This document shows, in pieces, positions 7,502-15,766 of a stretch of 41,368 bases of DNA. A program made the position numbers and the translations under genes. The notes below the pieces were generated by a model, which was not told where the DNA came from, made no database searches, and worked only from the letters and a program-made list of their open reading frames with translations. Source of the DNA: Bacillota bacterium (GTDB lineage: Bacteria; Bacillota; UBA4882; UBA8346); NCBI GenBank assembly GCA_023417475.1, contig JAEZFP010000004.1:1-41368 (forward strand). The letters run 5' to 3'. Position 1 is the stretch's first letter; every line of letters begins with the position of its first letter.

Positions 7502-7555
7502 GACACCTAAGGCAAGAAATTCCTCATGGGAGAAATTCTTATTTAGGAGAGCAAA

Positions 7556-7825
7556 ATGAGCTATAAACGAGCTGAACATATCCTCCCCGCCGAATTACTC
7601 GAAACGGTGCAAAAATACGTCGATGGCCAAGCCATTTATATCCCCAGAAAATCAGGGAATAAAAAAGCCTGGGGCAGTCAAACCGCGATCCGGGAAGAAC
7701 TGGCAATCAGAAATCGCCAAATTTATCAGGACTACCGGATTGGAACCAACTTGGGACAGCTATCAGAAAAGTATTATTTATCCCTAAAAAGCATTCAACG
7801 AATTATCCGACAAGAACAAGAATAA
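7556..7825 (+). CDS. CD3324-like small helix-turn-helix regulator
   Basis: An 89-residue protein. It opens MSYKRAEHILPAELLETVQK, then YVDGQAIYIPRK near 22-33, then a charged helix with the GTxxxLSEKYYLSLKSIQRII helix-turn-helix at the C-terminus. This arrangement is typical of the CD3324-family proteins of Bacillota, related to the Mor-type HTH fold. They are presumed DNA-binding proteins of unknown target. AGGAG precedes the ATG. The gene stands alone with its own promoter-like sequence, a structured leader and a strong terminator. The target is unknown. Confidence 0.75.
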   Translation: MSYKRAEHILPAELLETVQKYVDGQAIYIPRKSGNKKAWGSQTAIREELAIRNRQIYQDYRIGTNLGQLSEKYYLSLKSIQRIIRQEQE

Positions 7826-7838
7826 AAAGCGTTCAAAG

Positions 7839-7884
7839 CATGAGCCCGTTCGTTTGCATAACGATCCGGGCTCATGTTTTGTTA
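7839..7884 (+). terminator. Rho-independent terminator after the CD3324-like gene
   Basis: CATGAGCCCG (7839-7848) pairs with CGGGCTCATG (7867-7876), followed by TTTTGTT. Confidence 0.8.
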
Positions 7885-8122
7885 GCAATTGTGTTTGCGG
7901 TTGGTTTATTTCTTGGCAAATGTTACAGTGAGTACGAGTTCTTGGGTAGTCCCAATTATATAAGTTGAACGATGGCAAATATGTCGCCAAGAATATTTCA
8001 CAAAATTTAATGCGACATAGCTATCAACCAAGGAGGAAACAGTTTGAAAAGAAGATCCGTTTTCACCCCGCCATTTTATTCCTTTCAATTGAGCCCCAAC
8101 CCAATTGAAAGGATTAACGTTC

Positions 8123-8719
8123 ATGAAAAAAATCACCTGGGAGGTGCAATATCTTTCTCCTCCCCCAGTAGTTAAGTACTGCAAAAAATGCGCTACCAAA
8201 ACTGAGTATGGTTGTTCCGGTTTATTCCGGGTCAACGCGCAACGGAAAACGTTGGATATCTGGTTGATTTATAAATGCGCCAATTGCGATACGACCTGGA
8301 ATGCAACGATTTATTCGCGCATCAATTCGCAGTCGCTGTCTTCGGAGTTGTTGGCAAAGTTTCAGACCAACGATCGCGCGCTTGCCGATGAATACGCAAT
8401 GGATCTTGAATTGTTGCATCGGAACGGGGTGACGGTTGGTTTGCCCCGTTACATCATAACCGGCGTGGCAATTGCAAGCGGCGCCCCCGTCGAATTGCGG
8501 ATCATCAGCAAATACCCTTGCCCAATCAAAATAGCCACGCTGATCCGGGAGAAATTATCCTTGTCCCAAAAAACCTTTGATCGGATGCTCGCCAACGGGC
8601 AAATCAAAAGTGTTGCCGGACTCGATCTGAAAAAATGCAAATTACACCGTGAAGCGGTGCTGATGATTGAAAGCGAGAGTTTGGGCTTGAATGAAAAGGT
8701 GGTAAATACCGTCGAGTAA
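8123..8719 (+). CDS. DUF1062 domain protein (zinc-ribbon)
   Basis: A 198-residue protein of unknown function. The start at ATG 8123 is preferred over the TTG at 8105 because AAAGGA lies at good distance before it and the family normally opens with a K-x-T/C-WEV segment. Two CxxC pairs (Cys20/Cys23 and Cys52/Cys55) enclose FRVNAQRKTLDIWLIYKC, the hallmark of DUF1062, and probably bind zinc. The C-terminal part (about 150-190, LSLSQKTFDRMLANGQI) resembles an S4-like RNA-binding fold. Bacillota members are usually single genes. A nucleic-acid-related role is a guess. Confidence 0.8.
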   Translation: MKKITWEVQYLSPPPVVKYCKKCATKTEYGCSGLFRVNAQRKTLDIWLIYKCANCDTTWNATIYSRINSQSLSSELLAKFQTNDRALADEYAMDLELLHRNGVTVGLPRYIITGVAIASGAPVELRIISKYPCPIKIATLIREKLSLSQKTFDRMLANGQIKSVAGLDLKKCKLHREAVLMIESESLGLNEKVVNTVE

Positions 8720-8731
8720 TCTTACAAAGCA

Positions 8732-8772
8732 GGAAGTCACCATCGCTTTTTTCAATCGCGATGGTGACTTCC
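8732..8772 (+). terminator. Perfect 15-bp hairpin behind the DUF1062 gene
   Basis: GGAAGTCACCATCGC (8732-8746) is exactly complementary to 8758-8772, with an 11-base loop. There is no U-tract after it on either strand, so it may be a weak terminator or an RNA 3'-end stabiliser. Confidence 0.5.
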
Positions 8773-8866
8773 GTTACCGAGCATATAAACACTACGTCTA
8801 AGGTTACCACTTTCACTTTGGGCATTGTAAAATTCCCATCGGTATGGGCGGGATATTTTATTATAG

Positions 8867-9196
8867 TTATTTCACCTGTTTTAAAACCGCTCTAGATTCT
8901 GGATTTAGTTTAATTATTTCACCTTCAATATTATCAAGCCGATTGTTAATTTTAGCTAGAGTCGGTTTTACAACATCCATGTCTTCAATCAATCCATCGG
9001 TCTTGGTTTCAACCGAATCAAGCCGAGTAAGAATATTTTTAACCGTAGGTTTAATAACATTCATATCTTCAGATAATCCGTCAACTTTTTGTTCCAATCG
9101 TTCCATTTTGTTTCGAAGATCATCTTGTCCTTCGCCAAATGCCCGAAATTTTGATAATAACTCTTCGAGTAATATTGCAACCTTTTTATCGTCCAT
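8867..9196 (-). CDS. Small coiled-coil protein, paralog family copy 3
   Basis: A 109-residue protein. I start it at ATG 9196 (MDDKKVAILLEELLSKF), which has AAGGAGG eight bases upstream; an in-frame ATG at 9235 is possible but has poor spacing. The ends match copies 1 and 2 (FRAFGEGQ near residue 20; KLNPESRAVLKQVK at the end). The middle holds LEQKVDGLSEDMNVIKPTV and TDGLIEDMDVVKPTL units without heptad expansion, so this is probably closest to the unexpanded form. A conserved upstream frame (9186-9341) overlaps its start by 11 bases. Function unknown. Confidence 0.7.
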   Translation of the reverse strand: MDDKKVAILLEELLSKFRAFGEGQDDLRNKMERLEQKVDGLSEDMNVIKPTVKNILTRLDSVETKTDGLIEDMDVVKPTLAKINNRLDNIEGEIIKLNPESRAVLKQVK

Positions 9197-9341
9197 CGTT
9201 ATTGCCTCCTTCAATTGCAATGATACTTTCCACATTTAGGTCATCAATTCCTTTTGATAAAAAATTTATTAGTATGTGGATATCATTCAAGGTATCAAAC
9301 CAATCCATCTTGCCCTTGACATTATCTTTTTCGATGCTCAT
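9186..9341 (-). other. Conserved upstream reading frame overlapping coiled-coil copy 3
   Basis: A 51-codon frame opening MSIEKDNVKGKMDWFDTL and ending near EGGNNDGR; its TAA lies 11 bases inside the coiled-coil gene. It contains KGIDDLNVESII, the motif also found before copies 1 and 2. It has no good ribosome binding site and overlaps the end of the broken gene at 9322-9733, so it may be a coupled gene, a remnant, or the frameshifted end of that gene. Confidence 0.4.
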
Positions 9342-9733
9342 AAAAACAACGCTTAATAGCCCTGATGCGCCGCCCCAGCTTTGCCAACCTGTGTTTCTTT
9401 TCCCCGTCCAACTCCTGTAAATTAAGATAATCCGGAAATTTGACCAAGCTGTCGACCGTATCCGGAAAAAACATTGGATAATTAATGATTTGGTTTGGCG
9501 CGAAATTTCCCGGCTGCCGGAGCTTTGCGATGGATTGGTCGAGCTTGCGAAAATAACGATAGGATAACGGCGAAACCAGGTAAGATACTTGTTCAGCAAA
9601 CTACCGAGTAAACCATGGCCTCTTGATACGCGTCAGCGTTTAAATACATTTCACCCGCATATCCAAACGCGTAGGGGTCAAGTCGCAGCAGCTCAAAGAA
9701 CGGTTTGATGCGTTGCAAATAACTGACACTCAT
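9322..9733 (-). pseudogene. Frameshifted gene of unknown family, about 136 residues when repaired
   Basis: A good start (ATG 9733 with AGGAGAGG upstream) opens MSVSYLQRIKPFFELLRL and runs to a TGA at 9593-9595 after 46 codons. One extra base near 9601 explains the break: in the next frame the sequence continues FAEQVSYLVSPLSYRYF from 9600 to a TAA at 9322-9324, for example NYPMFFPDTVDSLVKFPDY. Both halves look protein-like while the in-register frame does not. I do not recognise the family. It lies directly upstream of coiled-coil copy 3. A sequencing error could produce the same picture. Confidence 0.55.
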
Positions 9734-9890
9734 CCGCTACACCTCTCCTATTTCCTACGCAAACAATTCGCGAATATCCAGTTTTCACCTTCCAGACTCC
9801 CTTTTGTATCAATTTATTTGTTAAATACCTTGACGCCAATAACTGGAAGTGGTATGTTCAATCATAATCTTGATGTGATGGAATAATCAA

Positions 9891-10397
9891 ATGAGCAAAA
9901 GATTGATAATAATCAATGGTCCTGCCGGTGTTGGGAAAACCTCTATTTGTAAAGAACTATATACCAAACTCGATCGTTCCGTTTGGTTAGATGGAGATTG
10001 GTGTTGGATGATTCATCCGTTTGAAGTAACCGACGCCAACATACGCATGGCCGAAAAAAACATTTCTTTTATGTTGCAAAGTTTTGTAGACAATCCGTCC
10101 ATCCGGAATATTATTTTCTGCTGGGTGCTGCATAAAGAAGCTATCCATGAAAGGATTTTCGATTCGCTTTCGAAGATTGACTGCGAAATGATTCGCTTCT
10201 CACTTCTTTGTTCGCCTGAATCGTTACAGCAAAGAATGTTGCATGACAATCGCAATCCCGTGCAAATTTCGAAAAGCATTTCACGACTAAAGCTTTACCA
10301 ATCAATGAACACGATCAAAATCGACACAACGAATAAGTCGATCGCGATGACCGTGGAAGCCATTTTACAAAGAATCAATCATTATAATTGTGGATAA
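9891..10397 (+). CDS. P-loop kinase (AAA/zeta-like nucleotide- or small-molecule kinase)
   Basis: A 168-residue protein with the Walker A motif NGPAGVGKTS at about 9-18 and a DGDW acidic segment near 35-38, as in small-molecule kinases such as chloramphenicol phosphotransferase, gluconate kinase or zeta toxin. LLCSPESLQQRM near 102-113 is the typical lid/LID-arginine region. The substrate cannot be predicted. The ribosome binding site is weak (GGAATAATCAA). It is a single gene between the coiled-coil region and phzF. Confidence 0.7.
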   Translation: MSKRLIIINGPAGVGKTSICKELYTKLDRSVWLDGDWCWMIHPFEVTDANIRMAEKNISFMLQSFVDNPSIRNIIFCWVLHKEAIHERIFDSLSKIDCEMIRFSLLCSPESLQQRMLHDNRNPVQISKSISRLKLYQSMNTIKIDTTNKSIAMTVEAILQRINHYNCG

Positions 10398-10473
10398 GTC
10401 AGTTTGCGCGGGCGTCAGCGAATGGTCGTGCAAGCGAAGATTCCCTTTCAATTTTCCAAAGGAGCGATCTTAA

Positions 10474-11343
10474 ATGAAAATTAACGCGTATCAATTACAA
10501 ACCTTTACCAAAGACGGAACGGGCGGCAATGAAGCCGGGGTTGTCCTCGGCGCCGACGGGTTGACCGAAACCATGATGAAACAGATCGCGGCGCAACTCG
10601 GGTTTAGCGAGACCGCTTTTGTCTTACCGTCCGATCCCGCCGATTATAAGGTACGGTTTTTTACGCCCAACGAGGAAGTTGATTTTTGCGGCCACGCCAC
10701 GGTGGGAACCTTCTTTACCCTCTGCCGCCAGGGTATGCTGCAACCCGGCAAATATGCGCAAGAGACGAAAGCCGGGGTTTTTGGGGTCGAAGTGACGGGG
10801 GACTTGACCATCATGATGAATCAGCCGCTGCCCCACTTCTACGAAACCATTGATCCTGAGGTAATTGCCGCTTCCTTACAGATTGCCGTTGCCGATTTGG
10901 CGGCGGATTTACCGGTCCAAGCGGTTTCCACCGGATTAAAAGATATCTTGATTCCCGTCAAGAACCTGGACACGCTTCGTTCCATCGCCCCCGATTTTGA
11001 AAATATTACGGCAATCAGTCGGCAATACCAGGCGATCGGCTACCATGTGTTCACTCTGGAAACGCTGCACGGTTCCACTGCGCATTGCCGTAACTTCGCG
11101 CCATTATACGGAATCCCCGAAGAATCCGCCACGGGCACTTCAAACGGGGCGTTGGCTTGTTTCCTCTATCAATACGGCAGGATCGATCCGAACCAAGCCC
11201 GGAATATCATCATTGAGCAAGGATATTCCATGCAAAAACCGTCGGAAATCCTGGCCGCTCTTTCCATTGCCAACGGGACGATCACGGAAGTGAAAGTCGG
11301 CGGGAAAGCCGCCAATCTAACGTTAAGCGCCGTCGAAATCTAA
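10474..11343 (+). CDS. PhzF family isomerase/epimerase
   Basis: A 289-residue two-domain protein of the diaminopimelate-epimerase fold. GGNEAGVVL at 18-26, EVDFCGHATVGTFF near 67-80 and EESATGTSNGALA near 214-226 are the standard PhzF signature blocks. In the phenazine pathway PhzF isomerises a dihydroxy-anthranilate intermediate, but most chromosomal homologs, including this isolated one, have unknown substrates. AAAGGAG precedes the ATG. It is 87 bases upstream of the NIF3-like gene on the same strand and could share its transcript. Confidence 0.9.
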   Translation: MKINAYQLQTFTKDGTGGNEAGVVLGADGLTETMMKQIAAQLGFSETAFVLPSDPADYKVRFFTPNEEVDFCGHATVGTFFTLCRQGMLQPGKYAQETKAGVFGVEVTGDLTIMMNQPLPHFYETIDPEVIAASLQIAVADLAADLPVQAVSTGLKDILIPVKNLDTLRSIAPDFENITAISRQYQAIGYHVFTLETLHGSTAHCRNFAPLYGIPEESATGTSNGALACFLYQYGRIDPNQARNIIIEQGYSMQKPSEILAALSIANGTITEVKVGGKAANLTLSAVEI

Positions 11344-11430
11344 TTTCCTGGTAAATATGAAGCAAGCAAACCGGTTTGGCAATAGTATGATTTTGGAAGC
11401 ATCCTTTTTATAATTCGTAGAGGAGATTAT

Positions 11431-12273
11431 ATGAAAGCGCTTGAATTGTACGACCGGTTGGAAGCGGATTTTATCGCTACCGGGATGAGTGATGATTGGG
11501 CGAGGTACATGGGGGAACTGAACGATTATCTTACCGCCAATTTCAAAGAGCGCAGTATGGGTTTGGTTTGCGACTTTACCCCGGAGATTAACAAAGTTTA
11601 CTCGGCTGTTTTTCCAACCGCGGCAATTATGCAAAAAGTGCTCCAGGGCGGATCCGACGCGCTGTTATTCCTGCATCATCCCTCGGTTTGGGATATTAGG
11701 CGGCCCAAACCGTTTTATCAAATGGACCCGTTACTGTTGGCGCAATTTCGCGAACAACGGATCGCCATTTACAATCTGCATGTGCCGTTGGATCACTTCG
11801 GTGAATATTCAACCGGCAAAACCTTGGCGCAGGCGTTGGGAATTGAAATCGAACGACCGTTTGCGGCGTATCGCGGCGCCCGGTGCGGGGTCATCGGCAG
11901 AACCCGCTGCCAGGATGTGGTGGAATTAAATTCGCTGTTTGCGCAAGTTTTAGGCCATCAAACGAAGTTGTATTTGTACGGGGATCGAAGGTGGGACGGC
12001 CGCATTGCGATTGTCGCGGGGGGTGGCAATAATCAAGCTACCGTTGGCGAAATGATCGAAAACCAAGTCAAAGTGCTGATCACGGGAATAACAACGCTTA
12101 ACCGGGTTAGCGCTGAAGTTCATCAGCTTGAACAAGACCGTCAAATCAATGTTCTCGGCGGAACCCATTACTCGACCGAAAAATTCGCCTGTCAAGCGAT
12201 GTGCGACTATTTTCACCAACTCGGTCTTGCAGCGACCTTTCTCGAAGATACACCGGTATTTGAGGATATGTAA
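11431..12273 (+). CDS. NIF3-like dinuclear-metal protein
   Basis: A 280-residue NIF3/YbgI-family protein. LFLHHPSVWD near 85-94, YNLHVPLDHF near 112-121 and GGTHYSTEKFA near 245-255 supply the histidines, aspartate and glutamate that bind two metal ions in this family. The family forms hexameric rings; a GTP cyclohydrolase-like or regulatory function has been proposed but the general role is unsettled. AGAGGAG lies before the ATG. No other gene of a pathway is adjacent. Confidence 0.85.
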   Translation: MKALELYDRLEADFIATGMSDDWARYMGELNDYLTANFKERSMGLVCDFTPEINKVYSAVFPTAAIMQKVLQGGSDALLFLHHPSVWDIRRPKPFYQMDPLLLAQFREQRIAIYNLHVPLDHFGEYSTGKTLAQALGIEIERPFAAYRGARCGVIGRTRCQDVVELNSLFAQVLGHQTKLYLYGDRRWDGRIAIVAGGGNNQATVGEMIENQVKVLITGITTLNRVSAEVHQLEQDRQINVLGGTHYSTEKFACQAMCDYFHQLGLAATFLEDTPVFEDM

Positions 12274-12368
12274 GTTATAAAGCGGTTGGGAGTGGCCAAT
12301 CCACGGACGCTTTGGGCAGCTTCATCCGTTTTTGGCCGAATTGCGGATTGGTTTTATGGCGACTCCTT

Positions 12369-13151
12369 TCAGTATGAAAGCTTACTGGCCAAAACCAGTT
12401 CGTGCAGGTATTGTTTACAGACTTTCCCGCCAAAATCACGGTCAATCAGATCGCCGATGGCTTGCAAGAGTTGGGAACGTTGCGGTTCCTCAAGCAACCG
12501 GTGATCGGGGTAAGTCAGGAGCAGTTGCTCGTAATCGGCGCGGCGGTAGGTCTCGGCCGCCAGATAGGTGCGGGTCAGCGGGGCTTGAAACAATCCGCTG
12601 GCGGTGATTTCCGCTTGAACACCGGATTGAAAATCAAGCGCTTCGGGCAGGTGGAACTGGTATTGATGGGGTTGAAATTGATTATAATAGGTTTGAGTCG
12701 CTTCAAAAAAATCGCGATCCCCGCCGTCAACATGATGATACTTAATCACCCCCAGCGAACCGGTCGGCGTCAGCAACTCGCTGATCCTTTGGAAACGGGT
12801 TTGGGGATCAAGCCAATGAAATGCGGTAAATGACACAATCAAATCAAATTTGGCGTCAGCTGCCTCCCACGTTTCAAACTTTGATTCAACCACCTCAACC
12901 TGATCATCTCGGAGATTTCGTTTCAGGATGGTCGCCATTTCCGGTCCCGGTTCCAGCGCCGTCACTTGAAATCCCCGTCGCACCAACTCCACCGTAGCGA
13001 TCCCGGTACCCGCCCCAATCTCTAAAACCCGGGCGGATCGCGGCAGGTTCGTTAACTTGATCAAAGCCTCAAACAGCGCCTGGGGATAACGGGGGCGGAT
13101 TCGATGGTACAGCTCCGCAACTTCATTAAAGGCCAGTCCAGCCTCGGTCAT
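12369..13151 (-). CDS. Class I SAM-dependent methyltransferase
   Basis: A 260-residue methyltransferase. VLEIGAGTGIATVEL near 40-54 is the glycine-rich SAM-binding motif I, followed by VTALEPGPEM (acidic motif II residue Glu) and FDLIVSFTAFHWLDP near 102-116, the usual motif IV of small-molecule or trans-aconitate-type methyltransferases. The start ATG follows AAGGAG. It is convergent with the NIF3-like gene and stands alone. The substrate is unknown. Confidence 0.88.
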   Translation of the reverse strand: MTEAGLAFNEVAELYHRIRPRYPQALFEALIKLTNLPRSARVLEIGAGTGIATVELVRRGFQVTALEPGPEMATILKRNLRDDQVEVVESKFETWEAADAKFDLIVSFTAFHWLDPQTRFQRISELLTPTGSLGVIKYHHVDGGDRDFFEATQTYYNQFQPHQYQFHLPEALDFQSGVQAEITASGLFQAPLTRTYLAAETYRRADYEQLLLTYPDHRLLEEPQRSQLLQAIGDLIDRDFGGKVCKQYLHELVLASKLSY

Positions 13152-13244
13152 CGGGGTGACTCCTTTTTGAATTCTTGATTATAAACTGTTTATGTTAGCG
13201 CTTCATTCGCGAAAAGCTTCGCAATGAATTAACCAGCCAAAGTT

Positions 13245-13817
13245 TTATTCGATGACCAACTTCCACTCTTCCATTCCCGCAAGTTCCATCTCGTCAAAGG
13301 TAAAACACAAAATATAGGGCATTTTATCGATCATTAACCAGAAATCGTCATATCCGAAATCATGATTGAAGTAGTTGATGATCGTCGCCAACGCCGTGCC
13401 ATGGGTTGCGATAACAATATTTAAACCCCGGTTGGTTTCGATCACCTCATAAAGCGCCTCAATATTCCGTTTTTGAACTTCGTTGAGACATTCGCCGTGT
13501 TCTAATTTAAAATTAAAATCATCCCATTGCCGACGCGAAAACTCTCTAAAATCATTTACCCAAACATTATCAATCTTTCGTTCCCGAAAATCGTCAACAG
13601 GATTGATGGCAACGCCTATTTCCTGGGCTAAATCCTTCACTGTATCATAAGCTCGCTTCAATGGGCTGGAGTATATCACGTCAATATTTTGACCTCGCAA
13701 TGTTTTTGTTACTTTTTCGGCGTCGCGTTTTCCTTTTTCAGTCAACGGACGCAATAAATCATCTTTAACGGATAAATCCGGTTGCGCATGACGAACAAAA
13801 AATACGCGGGTTTGCAT
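13245..13817 (-). CDS. Histidine phosphatase family protein
   Basis: A 190-residue phosphoglycerate-mutase-like phosphatase. I use ATG 13817, which follows GGAGGG, rather than an upstream in-frame codon at 13856. The catalytic RHA motif (Arg9-His10-Ala11) is at the N-terminus, SSPLKRAYDT follows near 51-60, and the second histidine is in IATHGTAL near 140. These are the phosphate-pocket residues of the family. The substrate (sugar phosphate, nucleotide or protein) is not evident. It is a single gene, followed downstream by the methyltransferase gene on the same strand after about 90 bases. Confidence 0.85.
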   Translation of the reverse strand: MQTRVFFVRHAQPDLSVKDDLLRPLTEKGKRDAEKVTKTLRGQNIDVIYSSPLKRAYDTVKDLAQEIGVAINPVDDFRERKIDNVWVNDFREFSRRQWDDFNFKLEHGECLNEVQKRNIEALYEVIETNRGLNIVIATHGTALATIINYFNHDFGYDDFWLMIDKMPYILCFTFDEMELAGMEEWKLVIE

Positions 13818-14007
13818 TTTCGCCCTCCAGAGTATTAACTGATTATCCTCTCCCAATTTCCATATAATTTCGATAAAACCCCATTTTTACCTGCCCGGAG
13901 CTATCAAACATTTATGAAAACCGGTGAAGTTCCAACAATCAATCAATGGTTTTTAATGCTATGAAGCGTTAAAAACCTCTTTAACAATGGGGCTAGACAA
14001 GAATACC

Positions 14008-14050
14008 CCTAAAAACAAACAATCGGAGAACTCAAAACGAATTCTCCGAT
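14008..14050 (-). terminator. Terminator of the glycerol operon
   Basis: ATCGGAGAA (14022-14030) pairs with TTCTCCGAT (14042-14050); on the minus strand the stem is followed by TTGTTTGTTTTT. It lies 35 bases behind the last gene of the operon. Confidence 0.75.
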
Positions 14051-14084
14051 CATAAGGGCTGAATACCGATTCGTAATGCATTGT

Positions 14085-14462
14085 TCAATCGCGTGGCGAC
14101 GGGTCGACAATACCGGTGGCGATTATATCGACGTCGGTGCCCAAAATACGAGGGATAATAATCTCATGAAGCGTTACCGGAGCGGTTACCCGGACTGCTT
14201 TGATCTGCTTCATGCATTCCAAAAGCAGCTCGCGGGGGACTGGTTGACTGGAACGCACCGAAACCTGTGGCGCCGCCCCGCCAGTCACTTTAACCGTCGA
14301 AGTGAGAATCCGGACCGGATGTAGATATTCGTTCCGGGCGTAAACCTCGCCCCGTTGACACTGATTCCCCGTAACCGCCGCGACGGTTTGCCCAGCGCCG
14401 CTGACTGTAATTGCGCAGCCGATCGGACAGGTCGTGCAGATAAGCTGTTTTTCAGTCATCAT
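14085..14462 (-). CDS. DUF1667 protein, third component of the anaerobic G3P dehydrogenase module
   Basis: A 125-residue protein with four conserved cysteines: CTTCPIGC at 9-16 and a further Cys in NQCQRGE near 33-39, followed by the family segment HPVRILTSTVKV. The cysteines probably hold a metal or Fe-S cluster. DUF1667 proteins are almost always encoded last in a set with a GlpA-like dehydrogenase and a second FAD oxidoreductase, as here; its start overlaps the preceding stop by four bases (ATGA), showing translational coupling. It probably serves electron transfer or assembly in glycerol-3-phosphate oxidation; the exact role is not established. Confidence 0.88.
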   Translation of the reverse strand: MMTEKQLICTTCPIGCAITVSGAGQTVAAVTGNQCQRGEVYARNEYLHPVRILTSTVKVTGGAAPQVSVRSSQPVPRELLLECMKQIKAVRVTAPVTLHEIIIPRILGTDVDIIATGIVDPSPRD

Positions 14463-15727
14463 CTTCCCTCCTCGACCAGATCAATCTGTAGCTCGCCGTT
14501 TATCTTCTTGAGCAGCTCCGGTTGCAACGTGATCGACTCCATTTCACCCGGGCTAACCTTGATCTGACCGCGGGACAGCAGTTCCTCCCCGTCAGCGCTA
14601 ACCTTAATCCGAACTTTGCTCGCGGGATTACGGACCCGAAAATAGAGGGTGACCGCTTCCGGTTCATCGCTGAGCTGAATCCGTTGCGGGCAAATATAAC
14701 GAATCCCGTTGCCGGCTACTGTCGGCACCACTCGCCGGACCGGAGCGAGTTTACCAAGGGCGTACGCCGCAGCCTGTTTTCCGGCGGTGGCGCTCTCGAC
14801 GGTTACGTTATCAACCAAATCATTCACATGAACCACATTCCCGCAAGCGAAAATACCGGGCAGCGAAGTTTCCATCCGTTGACTCACTGCCGGACCCGCG
14901 GTTATTGAGTTAAGTTCAATTCCGGCTTTTTGAGAAAGTTCGTTCTCAGGAATCAAGCCGACCGACAATAAGAGCGTATCGCATTGAATCTCCCTTTCCG
15001 TGTCCGGACGCGGTTGCATCTCCGCATCCACCTCGGCGATGGTGACGCTTTCCACCCGTGCGTTGCCGTGGATTCCCACAATCGTATGGGAAAGCAACAA
15101 GGGAATGTTGAAATCGTCCAAACATTGCACCCGATTGCGGAGCAATCCGGTCAGATAGGGCATAATCTCTACGACTGCTTCGACTTTGGCCCCTTCCATG
15201 GTTAAACGTCGCGCCATAATCATCCCGATATCCCCGGAACCGAGAATCACTACTTTTCGTCCGACCATATACCCTTGAATGTTAATTAGACGTTGCGCGG
15301 TGCCGGCATTAAAGATCCCTGCCGGGCGTGTTCCCGGAATCGCCAGGTTGCCCCGGGTTCGCTCGCGACACCCCATCGCCAGCACCAAGGCTTTAGCCTT
15401 GACCTTCGTGACACCCCGGTCGGCGCTGACGCAGGTGATAGTCTTGGAAGCGTCGACCGCCAGAACCATTGTATTCAAAAAGGTTTTAACCCCCAATTCC
15501 TTCGCTTCGGCAATAAACCGCTGCGCATATTCGGGGCCGGTCAATTCCTGCTGGTACAGTTTTAAACCGAAACCGGGGTGGATGCATTGTTGTAAAATCC
15601 CCCCCAAGGCCTTGTCTCTTTCAATAACCAGGACTTCCGCGGCGCCTGCCCGTTTGGCGGCAACCGCTGCGGCCAGTCCCGCCGGGCCGCCGCCGACAAC
15701 GGCCACATCGCACTGAATTTCGTTCAT
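14459..15727 (-). CDS. FAD-dependent NAD(P) oxidoreductase, partner of the GlpA-like dehydrogenase
   Basis: A 422-residue two-dinucleotide-domain flavoprotein. The start at ATG 15727 follows AAGGAG and places VVGGGPAGLAAAVAA, the FAD-binding Rossmann motif, at about residues 8-22; a second Rossmann motif VVILGSGDIGM near 155 binds NAD(P). GIFACGNVVHVND near 285 is the usual C-terminal FAD contact. A C-terminal beta-rich tail of about 90 residues (from the PTVAGNGIRYICPQ segment) is typical of this GlpB-like type. It lies between the GlpA-like and DUF1667 genes and likely passes electrons from G3P oxidation to NAD(P)+ or the reverse. Confidence 0.88.
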   Translation of the reverse strand: MNEIQCDVAVVGGGPAGLAAAVAAKRAGAAEVLVIERDKALGGILQQCIHPGFGLKLYQQELTGPEYAQRFIAEAKELGVKTFLNTMVLAVDASKTITCVSADRGVTKVKAKALVLAMGCRERTRGNLAIPGTRPAGIFNAGTAQRLINIQGYMVGRKVVILGSGDIGMIMARRLTMEGAKVEAVVEIMPYLTGLLRNRVQCLDDFNIPLLLSHTIVGIHGNARVESVTIAEVDAEMQPRPDTEREIQCDTLLLSVGLIPENELSQKAGIELNSITAGPAVSQRMETSLPGIFACGNVVHVNDLVDNVTVESATAGKQAAAYALGKLAPVRRVVPTVAGNGIRYICPQRIQLSDEPEAVTLYFRVRNPASKVRIKVSADGEELLSRGQIKVSPGEMESITLQPELLKKINGELQIDLVEEGR

Positions 15728-15766
15728 TGTGCACTCCTTTTCCGGTTCATCCGTCAATTTTCCAAC

